Positions 55,279 through 63,317 of a DNA stretch of 64,000 nt are shown piece by piece. The stretch covers positions 31,603 to 95,602 of the forward strand of contig NZ_DAIDJE010000020.1 of assembly GCF_027451485.1 (NCBI RefSeq), given 5' to 3'. The stretch is from Bradyrhizobium sp. (GTDB taxonomy: Bacteria; Pseudomonadota; Alphaproteobacteria; Rhizobiales; Xanthobacteraceae). Numbering within the stretch: position 1 is the stretch's first letter; each line of letters opens with the position of its first letter. Below the pieces are notes generated by a model. The model made no database searches and had not been told where the DNA came from. It saw only the letters and a program-made list of their open reading frames with translations. The position numbers and the translations under genes are program-made.

Positions 55279-55548
55279 CTACAGAATCCGGTTCGGTTCT
55301 GGCAAGCCAGCCACGCGACGGCCCTCCGCGGATTTCAAAGCCGCGGGTTCTCCACTGCACTCCACAGGCGAGCTGCCGCTCTTCATACAGCCGTCATCGG
55401 CCGTTTCCTATAAGCAAGCGCGGCACTTTTGCTTCCGGCCAGCCGCCATTCATTGAGTATCTCGCTATCCCGATCTTTCCACGGAATCCACAGCAACTCA
55501 TGGCGGACCAGCACCGTTGTCATGCAAAGAATAACTGGAGGCTTTTCG

Positions 55549-55731
55549 ATGATTTCCGGATTACACGAGAACGCGATCGACGAAATCGTGGCCCGGTGCA
55601 ATGGCGATATTCGCGGTGCACTGAAGGCCCTTTTGCTGGTGAACGAACAGCTCGAGGCCGAGATTGCGGAACTCCATGCCGTCGTGGCGCATGGTGGCCC
55701 GGGCGGACCGGGCCGCAACGTTCTGCACTAG
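55549..55731 (+). CDS. Small helical protein of unknown function
   Basis: 60 residues. GGAGG lies 7 bp before the ATG, a clear start; the frame can be extended to 55429 but without a site. The first 45 residues (AIDEIVARCNGDIRGALKAL, then a Leu/Glu-rich helix) look like a UBA-type or short coiled-coil helical bundle; the tail is Gly/Pro-rich (GGPGGPGRN). I do not recognise the family; a role in binding or regulation is only a guess. It converges on the TPR gene. Confidence 0.6.
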   Translation: MISGLHENAIDEIVARCNGDIRGALKALLLVNEQLEAEIAELHAVVAHGGPGGPGRNVLH

Positions 55732-55761
55732 GTCTGGAGCCTTCCTCGGATCGAACGTCGC

Positions 55762-56400
55762 CTAGATATCGCGGCCTTCGACTTTTTCGCTCAGTGTTTT
55801 GACCAGCTCCGGCACCTTGTCGAGGTGCGGGTTGACGGCAAGCGCCTTGCGGAAGGCTTCCAGCGCACGCTTGTCGTCGCCAAGATCCTGCATGATCATG
55901 CCTAGGCCTGCGAGCGCGCCGAAATGGCGTGGCTCGCGCGCCAATACCTGCTCGATGTCGGCGAGCGAGTGGGCATAGTCGTTGCGAAGGTAATAAAGCG
56001 TCGCGCGTCGATTCCAGCCTTCGACATAATCGGGGCGCAGCTTGACCACGGCATTAAGCAGTTCCAACGCTACGTCGGAATTCTGCTCATCCATGGCCGT
56101 CTTGGCGCGCGTCATGAGAAGCGCAACCGTATCGCTCCGCGTGTGCAGCCAGATCGCCCAGATCCGCGCTTCGACGTGTTTGGCGCTCGCCTCGTCCGGC
56201 GCTGCCTTCAGCGCGCCGAACAGAAAATCGAGCCCGCGCGTCCGGTCGGCCGGGACCTTGGGCAGCTGGGCCGGCGCATCCGGCATTTTCTTTTTCGGAC
56301 TAGGATCCTGCGCCAGCGAGGCAGCCGGGGTGGCTGCGACGATTGCGGCGAGAAGTATGGCGAGCCGGCGGCGGCGCGCGGCGTGTAATTTGATGGCCAT
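55762..56400 (-). CDS. Exported tetratricopeptide-repeat protein
   Basis: 212 residues. A signal peptide (about 10-30, ending SLAQD) and a Lys/Pro-rich segment precede three to four TPR units (for example LELLNAVVKLRPDYVEGWNR, YLRNDYAHSLADIEQVLARE and DDKRALEAFRKALAVNPHL). It is likely a periplasmic scaffold protein. It lies about 100 bp downstream of rpmJ on the same strand, past the rpmJ terminator. Confidence 0.88.
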   Translation of the reverse strand: MAIKLHAARRRRLAILLAAIVAATPAASLAQDPSPKKKMPDAPAQLPKVPADRTRGLDFLFGALKAAPDEASAKHVEARIWAIWLHTRSDTVALLMTRAKTAMDEQNSDVALELLNAVVKLRPDYVEGWNRRATLYYLRNDYAHSLADIEQVLAREPRHFGALAGLGMIMQDLGDDKRALEAFRKALAVNPHLDKVPELVKTLSEKVEGRDI

Positions 56401-56466
56401 GCGAAAAGTCTAGACGCACCAAAAGGCGCTTGCAAAGCGGCCAGGCGTCAAAGACGTGTGATGGGC

Positions 56467-56492
56467 AAAAAAACCGGCGCTGGAAAGCCGCC
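56467..56492 (-). terminator. Terminator of rpmJ
   Basis: On the minus strand CGGCGGC and GCGCCG pair (one bulged G) around TTTCCA, followed by G and seven T (A residues 56467-56473 on the plus strand). It lies just after the rpmJ stop. Confidence 0.65.
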
Positions 56493-56502
56493 GCGCGCGA
56501 GA

Positions 56503-56628
56503 TCAGCCCTGGCGCGCCTTGAAGCGGCGCTGGACCTTGTTGATCACATAGACGCGGCCCTTGCGGCGGACAAGGCGGTTGTTGCGATGGCGACCGCGCA
56601 ATGATTTCAGCGAGTTACGGACCTTCAT
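56503..56628 (-). CDS. rpmJ: Ribosomal protein L36 (zinc-free form)
   Basis: 41 residues, from the ATG at 56628 to TGA at 56503. It starts [20 protein letters not shown] and ends QRRFKARQG: short, very basic and without Cys. It lacks the four-residue CCHC zinc site of the other L36 form, so it is the C-minus paralogue. It binds 23S rRNA in the large subunit. It stands alone, as usual in rhizobia, followed by a terminator. Confidence 0.95.
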   Translation of the reverse strand: MKVRNSLKSLRGRHRNNRLVRRKGRVYVINKVQRRFKARQG

Positions 56629-56870
56629 GGGACAATCCTGATGCGTTGAAAGGCCGTATTCGGCACGATCATCCGGGTCATCCCAGACCAGCCGGGCGAC
56701 CCAAAAACGGAAAAACTGGCTTACCCCGCCGGCGGCTTAGCGCCCGGGACGCGGCGGTTTCTAAGGCAAACAGCGGTCAAATGTCAATCCAGAGCCGGTT
56801 TGGCCCGGAAACGGGCCGAATGTGGAACCGACAATATCATTTTGGGGTCGTCCGGGGCCCCGCAGGATTG

Positions 56871-56883
56871 TTATATGATATAA
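56871..56883. promoter_or_regulatory. Candidate operator TTATATGATATAA upstream of amidohydrolase gene
   Basis: A perfect 13-bp palindrome, TTATAT-G-ATATAA, partly extended by flanking TT and AA. It is the only AT-rich patch in a GC-rich 306-bp gap (56629-56934), and overlaps a TATAAT box (56879-56884), 51 bp before the start codon. Its size and symmetry suit a GntR- or TetR-type repressor. The remainder of the gap shows no gene. Confidence 0.5.
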
Positions 56884-56934
56884 TTAAACAGGAAAGATCC
56901 GGCCGGGGTGCGGCCGGGTGACGGGAAGGACCCA

Positions 56935-57819
56935 ATGCCCAGCTTGAAACTGCCCAATCTCGACGACGTCGTCGCCATCGACATCCATACCCATGCCGAG
57001 GAACCCTGCGGCCTGCACGGCGACGACGGCTATGACGATTTCCAGGCGCAGATGGCGGCCTATTTCAAGTCACCGAACAAGCACCCGCCGACGGTGAGCG
57101 AGACCGCTGCCTATTATCGCGCGAAGAAGATCGCCGCGGTGATCTTCCCGGTCGATGCCGAACGCGAGACCGGCTTTCGCCGCTACAGCAACGACGAGAT
57201 GCTGGAAGTCGCGTCGGAAAATCTCGACGTCCTGATCCCGTTTGCCAGCATCGACCCGCACAAGGGCAAGCTTGGCGTCCGCGAGGCAAGGCGCCTGATC
57301 GCCGACTTCGGCATCAAGGGCTTCAAATTCCATCCGACCATGCAAGGCTTCTATCCCAACGATCGCCTGGCCTATCCGCTCTATGAGGCGATCTGCGAGG
57401 GCGGCGCGATTGCGCTGTTTCACACCGGCCAGACCGGGGTCGGCAGCGGCATGCCGGGCGGCATGGGCATGCGGCTGAAATATTCAAACCCGATGTACAT
57501 GGACGATGTCGCGGCGGACTTCCCGGATCTGAAGATCATCCTCGCGCATCCGTCCTTCCCCTGGCAGGAGGAGGCGCTGTCGGTCGCGACACACAAGCCG
57601 AATGTCTACATCGACCTCTCCGGCTGGTCGCCGAAATACTTTCCGCCGATTCTCGTGCGCTACATCAATTCGATTTTGCAGGACAAGATGCTGTTCGGCT
57701 CCGACTGGCCGGTGATCACGCCGGACCGCTGGCTTGCTGATTTCGCCAAGCTCGACATCCGCGACGACATCAGGCCGAAAGTGCTAAAGGAAAACGCGCG
57801 AAAGCTCTTGAACATCTAG
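56935..57819 (+). CDS. Amidohydrolase-family (ACMSD/decarboxylase-like) enzyme
   Basis: 294 residues of the amidohydrolase-related (COG2159) family. The metal-site motif is AIDIHTHAEEP, followed by PFASIDPHKG, GIKGFKFHPTMQGFYPND, a metal His in LFHTGQTG and KIILAHPSFPWQEE, and a C-terminal MLFGSDWPVITPDRW (Asp ligand). Relatives decarboxylate or hydrolyse aromatic and cyclic acids; which one applies is not shown. The ATG at 56935 has GGAAGGA upstream. The haloacid dehalogenase gene follows 54 bp later on the same strand, so they may be co-transcribed. Confidence 0.85.
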   Translation: MPSLKLPNLDDVVAIDIHTHAEEPCGLHGDDGYDDFQAQMAAYFKSPNKHPPTVSETAAYYRAKKIAAVIFPVDAERETGFRRYSNDEMLEVASENLDVLIPFASIDPHKGKLGVREARRLIADFGIKGFKFHPTMQGFYPNDRLAYPLYEAICEGGAIALFHTGQTGVGSGMPGGMGMRLKYSNPMYMDDVAADFPDLKIILAHPSFPWQEEALSVATHKPNVYIDLSGWSPKYFPPILVRYINSILQDKMLFGSDWPVITPDRWLADFAKLDIRDDIRPKVLKENARKLLNI

Positions 57820-57873
57820 CGCGGGGGCAGCATCGTCCCGGCGCTCGCAACAAGAACAAGAAAGGACAGCGCC

Positions 57874-58608
57874 GTGACGATCAAAGCCGTCGTGTTCGAT
57901 GCCTATGGCACGCTCTATGACATCCAGTCGGTGGCCGCAGTCACCGAAGAGGCGTTCCCCGGATATGGCGATCTCATCACGCAAATCTGGCGCATCAAGC
58001 AGCTCGAATATTCGTGGCTGCGCTCGTTGATGCGACGGTACGAGGATTTTTCCGTTATCACGAAGGAATCGCTGGCCTACTCGATCCGCGTGCTCGGGCT
58101 CAAACACGATGGAGCGAGCTTCGCGCGCATCATGGACAAATATCTGCACCTCGATCTTTATCCCGATGCGCTGGCGGCGCTCGCCGCGCTGAAGGGAAAA
58201 AAGCTCGCAATCCTCTCCAACGGTTCACGCGACATGCTCAACGCACTCGTGAAGAACACGGGACTGGATCGCGTACTCGATGCAACCATCAGCATCGATC
58301 AACAGCGCGTCTTCAAGCCGGCGCCGGAAGCCTACACGCTGATCGAGACCAGATTGGGCGTGCGCCCTGACGAGGTCCTCTTCGTGTCCTCCAATCCGTG
58401 GGACGCTTGTGGCGCAAAAAGCTTTGGACTAAGCGTCGCCTGGATCGAGCGAGTGACGCCGGAGGCGATGGCGCTGGCCTGCGTCAAAAGCGACGTCGTT
58501 CCTCCGCTCACGATGTTCAAGGCACTGCGAACCCAGATGGACGAACTTGGCGTCACGCCCGATCACCGCATTCACGCCTTGTCCGAATTGCCGAATCTTG
58601 CCGGCTGA
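57874..58608 (+). CDS. Haloacid dehalogenase, type II (L-DEX-like)
   Basis: 244 residues. HAD motifs: nucleophile Asp9 in FDAYGTLYD, Arg40 in WRIKQLEYSWLRS (the halide and carboxylate region in L-DEX), LSNGSRDML, Lys in FKPAPEAYTL, and VSSNPWDACGAKSFG. These match L-2-haloacid dehalogenases, which invert L-2-haloacids to D-2-hydroxyacids. It follows the amidohydrolase by 54 bp and is followed 3 bp later by the YbaK gene. A non-dehalogenating HAD phosphatase remains possible. Confidence 0.85.
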   Translation: MTIKAVVFDAYGTLYDIQSVAAVTEEAFPGYGDLITQIWRIKQLEYSWLRSLMRRYEDFSVITKESLAYSIRVLGLKHDGASFARIMDKYLHLDLYPDALAALAALKGKKLAILSNGSRDMLNALVKNTGLDRVLDATISIDQQRVFKPAPEAYTLIETRLGVRPDEVLFVSSNPWDACGAKSFGLSVAWIERVTPEAMALACVKSDVVPPLTMFKALRTQMDELGVTPDHRIHALSELPNLAG

Positions 58609-58611
58609 TCC

Positions 58612-59067
58612 ATGAGCCTTGCATCCGTCCGCGCTTTCTTCGCCGAGAACGCCCCTGAAATCACCGTTATCCAATCGCCCAAGAGTTCGGCCACGGTAGC
58701 ATTGGCCGCGGAAGCCTATGGCGTCGAACCGGCGCGCATCGCCAAAACCTTGAGCTTGCGGGTCGGCGATCAGGTAATCCTGATCGTCGCCAGCGGCACC
58801 TCGCGGATGGACAATAAAAAAGTGAAGGCGCGCTTCGGCGGCAAGCCCAAGATGCTTGGCCTCGATGAAGTCTCCGACATCACCGGCCACGAAGTTGGCG
58901 GCGTCTGCCCATTCGGGCTCAAGACGCCGCTGCCGGTGTACTGCGACGTTTCGTTGAAAGCATTCGACGAAGTCGTGCCGGCAGCGGGTTCGATCTACAG
59001 CGCTGTTCGCATCGCGCCGCTGCGCATGGCCGAACTCGTTGCCGCCGAATGGGTCGACGTGTGCTGA
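58612..59067 (+). CDS. YbaK/EbsC-type aminoacyl-tRNA deacylase
   Basis: 151 residues, a single YbaK domain. SSATVALAAEAYGVEPARIAK then VGGVCPFGL (the core GGVxPFG) are the usual signatures. The family hydrolyses mischarged tRNA such as Cys-tRNA(Pro). It begins 3 bp after the haloacid dehalogenase stop, so it is in the same transcript. The specific tRNA is not predictable. Confidence 0.88.
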   Translation: MSLASVRAFFAENAPEITVIQSPKSSATVALAAEAYGVEPARIAKTLSLRVGDQVILIVASGTSRMDNKKVKARFGGKPKMLGLDEVSDITGHEVGGVCPFGLKTPLPVYCDVSLKAFDEVVPAAGSIYSAVRIAPLRMAELVAAEWVDVC

Positions 59068-59102
59068 GACCATTAATGGTCTGACAAGGCAGGCGCAGAC
59101 TA

Positions 59103-59405
59103 TCAGTACTGATATTGATAACTACGTCGCATCGGTGGCGCGACCGGCTGCGGCGGAACGGCGCTATCGCTCGATTCAAATACCGCACGGCAGGGTTCGC
59201 TAAGCTGCAGGGTGTTCGCCTGCAAACAGGCCACAATTCTATTCTCGTCAGGTATCGCGGCCCCGCAGAGCCGGAACACATCGGGCGTGCAGGCCATCTG
59301 CTGCTGCATGGTTCCGTGATGTTCCTGGGCAACGGCGCTGGTTCCGTCGACCACCGCGAGCGCCAAACCCGCGGCGAAAATTCGGAGAATTTGCTGCTTT
59401 CGCAT
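59103..59405 (-). CDS. Exported Cys-rich (GLG1-repeat-like) small protein
   Basis: 100 residues. A signal peptide (about 1-26, ending VAQ) leads to a Cys-rich segment: CTPDVFRLC, IPDENRIVACLQAN and LSEPCRAVF. This four-Cys pattern resembles the cysteine-rich GLG1 repeat found in many rhizobial exported proteins. A Pro/Arg/Tyr tail ends RRSYQYQY. The ATG at 59405 has AAGGAAGGGG upstream; the longer frame to 59474 is less likely. Confidence 0.75.
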   Translation of the reverse strand: MRKQQILRIFAAGLALAVVDGTSAVAQEHHGTMQQQMACTPDVFRLCGAAIPDENRIVACLQANTLQLSEPCRAVFESSDSAVPPQPVAPPMRRSYQYQY

Positions 59406-59618
59406 GACCGCCCCTTCCTTTTCGGCTGATAAGTCGTCCGCCGGACAAGCCGGTTCTTGAGACAACCAAATCAATGAGGCTGAGGCGGGTTCATTTCGAA
59501 CAACAAAATGTGAGCGACCGCGTTTGCGAGCTGAGCGAGGGCACCCGTTCGCGCGAAGAAAAACTTATCAAAGATAAATTGCGAGCCGCGTTTTTTCCTC
59601 AACCAAAACCGGAGCTCG

Positions 59619-59641
59619 AATGCCCGACAGGGGGCATTTTT
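59619..59641 (+). terminator. Hairpin with T run near the Bug-type gene
   Basis: AATGCCC (59619-59625) pairs with GGGCATT (59632-59638) around GACAGG, with T residues continuing to 59641. It is oriented for the plus strand, but no plus-strand gene ends nearby, so its use is unclear. It lies 10 bp after the stop of the minus-strand gene. Confidence 0.4.
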
Positions 59642-59651
59642 CGCGCTGAGC

Positions 59652-60641
59652 TTATTCTACCCGGCCGATGCGTTTGACAGCCGCGACGAGACGCGCGCTA
59701 TCGGTTTCGACGAATCTCGCGAACTCGGGTGCATCCATGTAAGCGACCGGGCTGCCGGCGGTTTCGAACGTCCTGATCACTTCCGGGCGCTTCACCGCCT
59801 CGGCCATTGCCTCGCGCAGCTTCATCATGATCGGTTCCGGCAGCGCCTTCTGCGCAAACAGTCCGGCCCAGATATAGAATTCGACATCCTTGTAACCAAG
59901 CTCCCTGAAGGTCGGCAGATCGGGAAAGCTGGCGATGCGTTCCGCGCCCCAGTTGGCGAGCACGCGCATCTTGCCGCTATCGACCAGCTGTTTCAGAGTT
60001 CCGGGCGCCGAGGCCAGCGTGTCAACCGTTCCCGACATCAGCGCATTGAGCGCGGGAGCCGCGCCGCGAAATGGAATGTGCTGCAGCTTGATACCGGCAG
60101 AGGCTGCGAACATCTCCATGGCAACATGCAGCGTGCCATAGGGACCGGACGAGCCGTAGCGGATTTCACCGGGGCGCTTCTTGGCATCCGCGACGAAATC
60201 TTCCAGCGTCTTCCAGGGTGCCGAAGCTTGTATCGCGAGCAAGGTGGGATCCGCCAGCACCCGCGCGACCGGCGCCAACTGGGAGACTTCATAGACGGGC
60301 GGCCGATCGAACAGGCGATCGGCCTCAGGCAGCACCGCAAGCGATGACAGCGTCATCAACAACGTGTAACCGTCCGGCTCGGCACGGGCTGCGGCCGCGT
60401 TGCCTATGGCGCCGCCCGCCCCGCCTGCGCGATTGTCGACGATCACCGATTTGCCGAGGATTTTTTCCAGCGCCAGCGCCACCGGGCGCGCTGCAAGATC
60501 GGCCTGCCCGCCGGCGGGAAACGGCACGATCATGGAAATCGTATGGGTCGGCCATTCCGTGGCTGCCATCGCCGCCGATGGCCGGACGGCGGACAACAGC
60601 GGCAGCGCCGCGGTAACCTTCAGCAATTCACGCCGGTTCAT
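59652..60641 (-). CDS. Bug-family (TctC-like) periplasmic solute-binding protein
   Basis: 329 residues. It starts MNRRELLKVTAALPLL, a Tat-like signal with twin Arg. The Bug motifs are IVPFPAGGQADLAARPVA, VDNRAGGAGGAIGNAAAARA and GTLKQLVDSGKMRVLA. Such proteins bind organic acids or aromatic acids for tripartite tricarboxylate transporters, but no TctA/TctB genes lie nearby, so it is an orphan. The ATG at 60641 has GGGGGA upstream. It lies about 100 bp after the LysR gene on the same strand. Confidence 0.92.
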   Translation of the reverse strand: MNRRELLKVTAALPLLSAVRPSAAMAATEWPTHTISMIVPFPAGGQADLAARPVALALEKILGKSVIVDNRAGGAGGAIGNAAAARAEPDGYTLLMTLSSLAVLPEADRLFDRPPVYEVSQLAPVARVLADPTLLAIQASAPWKTLEDFVADAKKRPGEIRYGSSGPYGTLHVAMEMFAASAGIKLQHIPFRGAAPALNALMSGTVDTLASAPGTLKQLVDSGKMRVLANWGAERIASFPDLPTFRELGYKDVEFYIWAGLFAQKALPEPIMMKLREAMAEAVKRPEVIRTFETAGSPVAYMDAPEFARFVETDSARLVAAVKRIGRVE

Positions 60642-60741
60642 CGGCAAATCCCCCAAAGCTATCTTTCTGTTCGACTGTTAGCGGAAACCGGCCGTGATGC
60701 GAACCACATCCTGCCGTTTGGTCGAAATCGAGCGGGCTCGA

Positions 60742-61674
60742 CTAGCGCGGGGCGGAGCGCACCGCCTTCCTGCGGCTGGCGCTGCCGAAATGCGCGGCCA
60801 GAAAATCTCCCAGGGCCTCGACGCGCGCGGGCCGCGGGCCGCCCGGCGGGGTGACCAGATGCACGGCGCCCTCGGGCTGCGACCAGCCATCCAGAACGGG
60901 CTGAACCTTGCCGGAACGAATCGCGTCGCCAGCAATGAAATCCGGCAGATCGGCAATGCCGAGACCCGCGATAACGGCCGGCAACAAGGCTTCGCCGTTG
61001 TTGACGCGAAGCGGCCCGGCGGGACGCACGCTGACCTGCTCGCCCTTCGCATTGCTGTAATGCCAGACATCGGCTGTTGAAAGATAAGCGTAGCCGAAAC
61101 ACTTGTGTTGGGCGAGATGCATCGGATGCGTCGGCCGGCCGTGTTGCTTCAGATAGGATGGCGCAGCAACCGTATGACGCGGCACCGCGCACAGCCTTCG
61201 CGCAATCAGCGATGAATCCGGCAGTCGCGCAATGCGCAGGGCGGCATCGAAACCTTCGCCGATCAGATCCACCATCGCATCGCTAAGATGCAGGTCGATC
61301 GCCACGTCAGGATAGCTCCTGAGAAACTCGGGAAGAATCGGCGCCACCGCTTTCACCCCGAACGTCATCGGCACCGCGAGACGAACGAGTCCGCGCGGCG
61401 AGGTCGATTGGGCCAGCGCTTCGTTCTCCGCCGCCTCGCCATCCGCAAGCAGTCGCTGCGCGCGTGCCGAGAGTTTTTGTCCGGCATCGGTCAGCGCCAG
61501 CCGCCGCGAAGTGCGGTTGAACAGCCGCGCGCCGAGCCGCTCTTCCAGGCGGCTGACCGCCTTGGAGACGGTGGCCTTGGACAGCCCCAGTTCGCTCGCG
61601 GCCGCGGCGAACGAACGCAACTCGACGACCTTCGCGAAAATCGCCAGCGCTTCGAAGTCGGGCAGTCTCGTCAT
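60742..61674 (-). CDS. LysR-family transcriptional regulator
   Basis: 310 residues. The winged-helix domain shows AIFAKVVELRSFAAAASELG, LSKATVSKAVSRLEERLG and RLFNRTSRRLALTDAG, followed by the periplasmic-binding-like effector domain. ATG 61674 has AGGT 6 bp upstream; a GTG at 61677 is also in frame. It is divergent from the pirin gene, with two palindromes in the 109-bp gap, so it probably regulates pirin and wrbA and itself. The effector is not predictable. Confidence 0.93.
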   Translation of the reverse strand: MTRLPDFEALAIFAKVVELRSFAAAASELGLSKATVSKAVSRLEERLGARLFNRTSRRLALTDAGQKLSARAQRLLADGEAAENEALAQSTSPRGLVRLAVPMTFGVKAVAPILPEFLRSYPDVAIDLHLSDAMVDLIGEGFDAALRIARLPDSSLIARRLCAVPRHTVAAPSYLKQHGRPTHPMHLAQHKCFGYAYLSTADVWHYSNAKGEQVSVRPAGPLRVNNGEALLPAVIAGLGIADLPDFIAGDAIRSGKVQPVLDGWSQPEGAVHLVTPPGGPRPARVEALGDFLAAHFGSASRRKAVRSAPR

Positions 61675-61677
61675 CAC

Positions 61678-61712
61678 TTACCTATAGGTAAAATTTGGAA
61701 ACGATATGTTTC
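61678..61712. promoter_or_regulatory. Two palindromes between divergent lysR and pirin genes
   Basis: TTACCTATAGGTAA at 61678-61691 is a perfect 14-bp palindrome lying against the lysR start and containing its AGGT ribosome site. GAAAC-GATAT-GTTTC at 61698-61712 is a second one, 15 bp, with TTG and CAA flanks. Such T/A-flanked dyads are the usual LysR-type recognition sites. They suggest autorepression plus control of the pirin gene. Confidence 0.6.
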
Positions 61713-61783
61713 AATTGTTTCTATTTATGAACGAAAACAGGGTGCTTATCCAGTGCGTCAACACAACTCAAAAGGGAGATCCC

Positions 61784-62482
61784 ATGCTCGAACTTCGCCC
61801 CTTCAACCGCTTGGGCGCCGCCGATCACGGCTGGCTCAAGGCCAAGCACCACTTCTCGTTCGGCAGCCACTACGATCCTGAAAATATGGGTTTCGGCGCG
61901 CTTCGCGTCTGGAACGACGACGAGATTGCGCCCAACACGGGCTTTCCTGCCCATCCGCATGCCAACATGGAAATCATCACCTACGTGCGGGAAGGCGCGA
62001 TTACCCATCAGGACAGCCTCGGCAACAAGGGCCGCACCGAGGCCGGCGATGTGCAGGTGATGAGCGCCGGAAGCGGCATTCGCCACTCGGAATATAATCT
62101 CGAGGCCAAGCCGACCCGGATCTTCCAGATCTGGATTGAGCCAACCCATGAAGGCGGCGCGCCGACCTGGGGTTCCAAGCCGTTTCCAAAAGCGGACCGC
62201 TCCGGCCAGTTCGTCGCAATCGCCAGCGGACAGGGCGTTGACAATGAGGCGCTGCCGATCCGCGCCGATGCACGCGTATTGGCTGCGACGCTGAAGTCGG
62301 GCGAGCACGCGCTCTACACGCCGCGAATGACGCGTCATCTTTATCTCGTGCCTGCGGCCGGCAAGATCGACGTCAACGGCGTCACCGTCAATGCACGCGA
62401 TGGCATCGCCATTCGCGACGAGGCGAAGCTGACCATCACCGCGCTCGAAGATTCCGAGCTCGTGCTGGTCGACGCCGCGTAA
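61784..62482 (+). CDS. Pirin-family protein (YhhW/quercetinase-like)
   Basis: 232 residues with two cupin halves. Metal ligands look complete: the two His in [16 protein letters not shown], then His and Glu in [12 protein letters not shown]. Pirins of this type, such as E. coli YhhW, can open quercetin with dioxygen. The ATG at 61784 has AAGGGAGA 5 bp upstream. It is divergent from lysR and followed 169 bp later by wrbA, so a flavonoid/quinone-response module is likely. This is inference. Confidence 0.92.
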   Translation: MLELRPFNRLGAADHGWLKAKHHFSFGSHYDPENMGFGALRVWNDDEIAPNTGFPAHPHANMEIITYVREGAITHQDSLGNKGRTEAGDVQVMSAGSGIRHSEYNLEAKPTRIFQIWIEPTHEGGAPTWGSKPFPKADRSGQFVAIASGQGVDNEALPIRADARVLAATLKSGEHALYTPRMTRHLYLVPAAGKIDVNGVTVNARDGIAIRDEAKLTITALEDSELVLVDAA

Positions 62483-62651
62483 GGCCCCAATCCGCCATAC
62501 GGACACGAACGAGCAATCCATCTGCTTTCGAACCATTGCGAAAATGGATGGGTTGCCGGGACACCGGCTTAGCAACGGCTGTGCGCCACCAGGCGTTCAA
62601 GCCTGGCGACAGCGCCATCCATCACTACCCTCACCCCGCAAGGAGACCACC

Positions 62652-63251
62652 ATGACGAAAGTTCTCGTGCTCTATTATTCCGCCTACGGTCACATCGAGA
62701 AAATGGCGAACGCGGTTGCCGAAGGCGCCCGCGAGGCAGGCGCCACCGTTGACATCAAGCGCGTCCCTGAACTGGTGCCGGCCGAAGTCGCCAAGGCCTC
62801 GCACTACAAGCTCGATCAGGCCGCGCCGGTCGCCAAGGTCGACGACCTCGCCAATTACGATGCGATCATCGTCGGCACCGGAACGCGCTTCGGCCGCATG
62901 TCCTCGCAAATGGCGAACTTTCTCGATCAGGCCGGCGGGCTGTGGGCCAAAGGCGCATTGCACGGCAAGGTCGGCGGCGCCTTCTCTTCGACCGCGACCC
63001 AGCATGGCGGCCAGGAGACCACGCTGTTTTCGATCATCACCAACCTCCTGCATTTCGGCATGGTCGTCGTCGGCCTGAATTATGGCTTCGGCGGCCAGAT
63101 GAAGCTCGACGAAATCACCGGCGGCGCGCCCTATGGCGCCACCACGATCGCCGCCGGCGATGGCAGCCGGCAGCCTTCCGAGACCGAACTTGCCGGCGCC
63201 CGCTACCAGGGCCGCGTGATTGCAGAGACTGCGAAGAAGCTGCACGGCTGA
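62652..63251 (+). CDS. wrbA: NAD(P)H:quinone oxidoreductase WrbA
   Basis: 199 residues, a flavodoxin fold. FMN-binding features are [31 protein letters not shown] and [34 protein letters not shown] is the WrbA hallmark. It reduces quinones by two electrons, avoiding semiquinone formation. The ATG at 62652 has AAGGAGA upstream. A stem (GGCGGCAT at 63262-63269 with ATGCCGCC at 63282-63289) after the gene lacks a T run. Confidence 0.97.
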   Translation: MTKVLVLYYSAYGHIEKMANAVAEGAREAGATVDIKRVPELVPAEVAKASHYKLDQAAPVAKVDDLANYDAIIVGTGTRFGRMSSQMANFLDQAGGLWAKGALHGKVGGAFSSTATQHGGQETTLFSIITNLLHFGMVVVGLNYGFGGQMKLDEITGGAPYGATTIAAGDGSRQPSETELAGARYQGRVIAETAKKLHG

Positions 63252-63317
63252 AGCAAGAGGGGGCGGCATCTCCGGTCGGGAATGCCGCCTCATCCAACAG
63301 CGGGGCGTCCGACGCTG

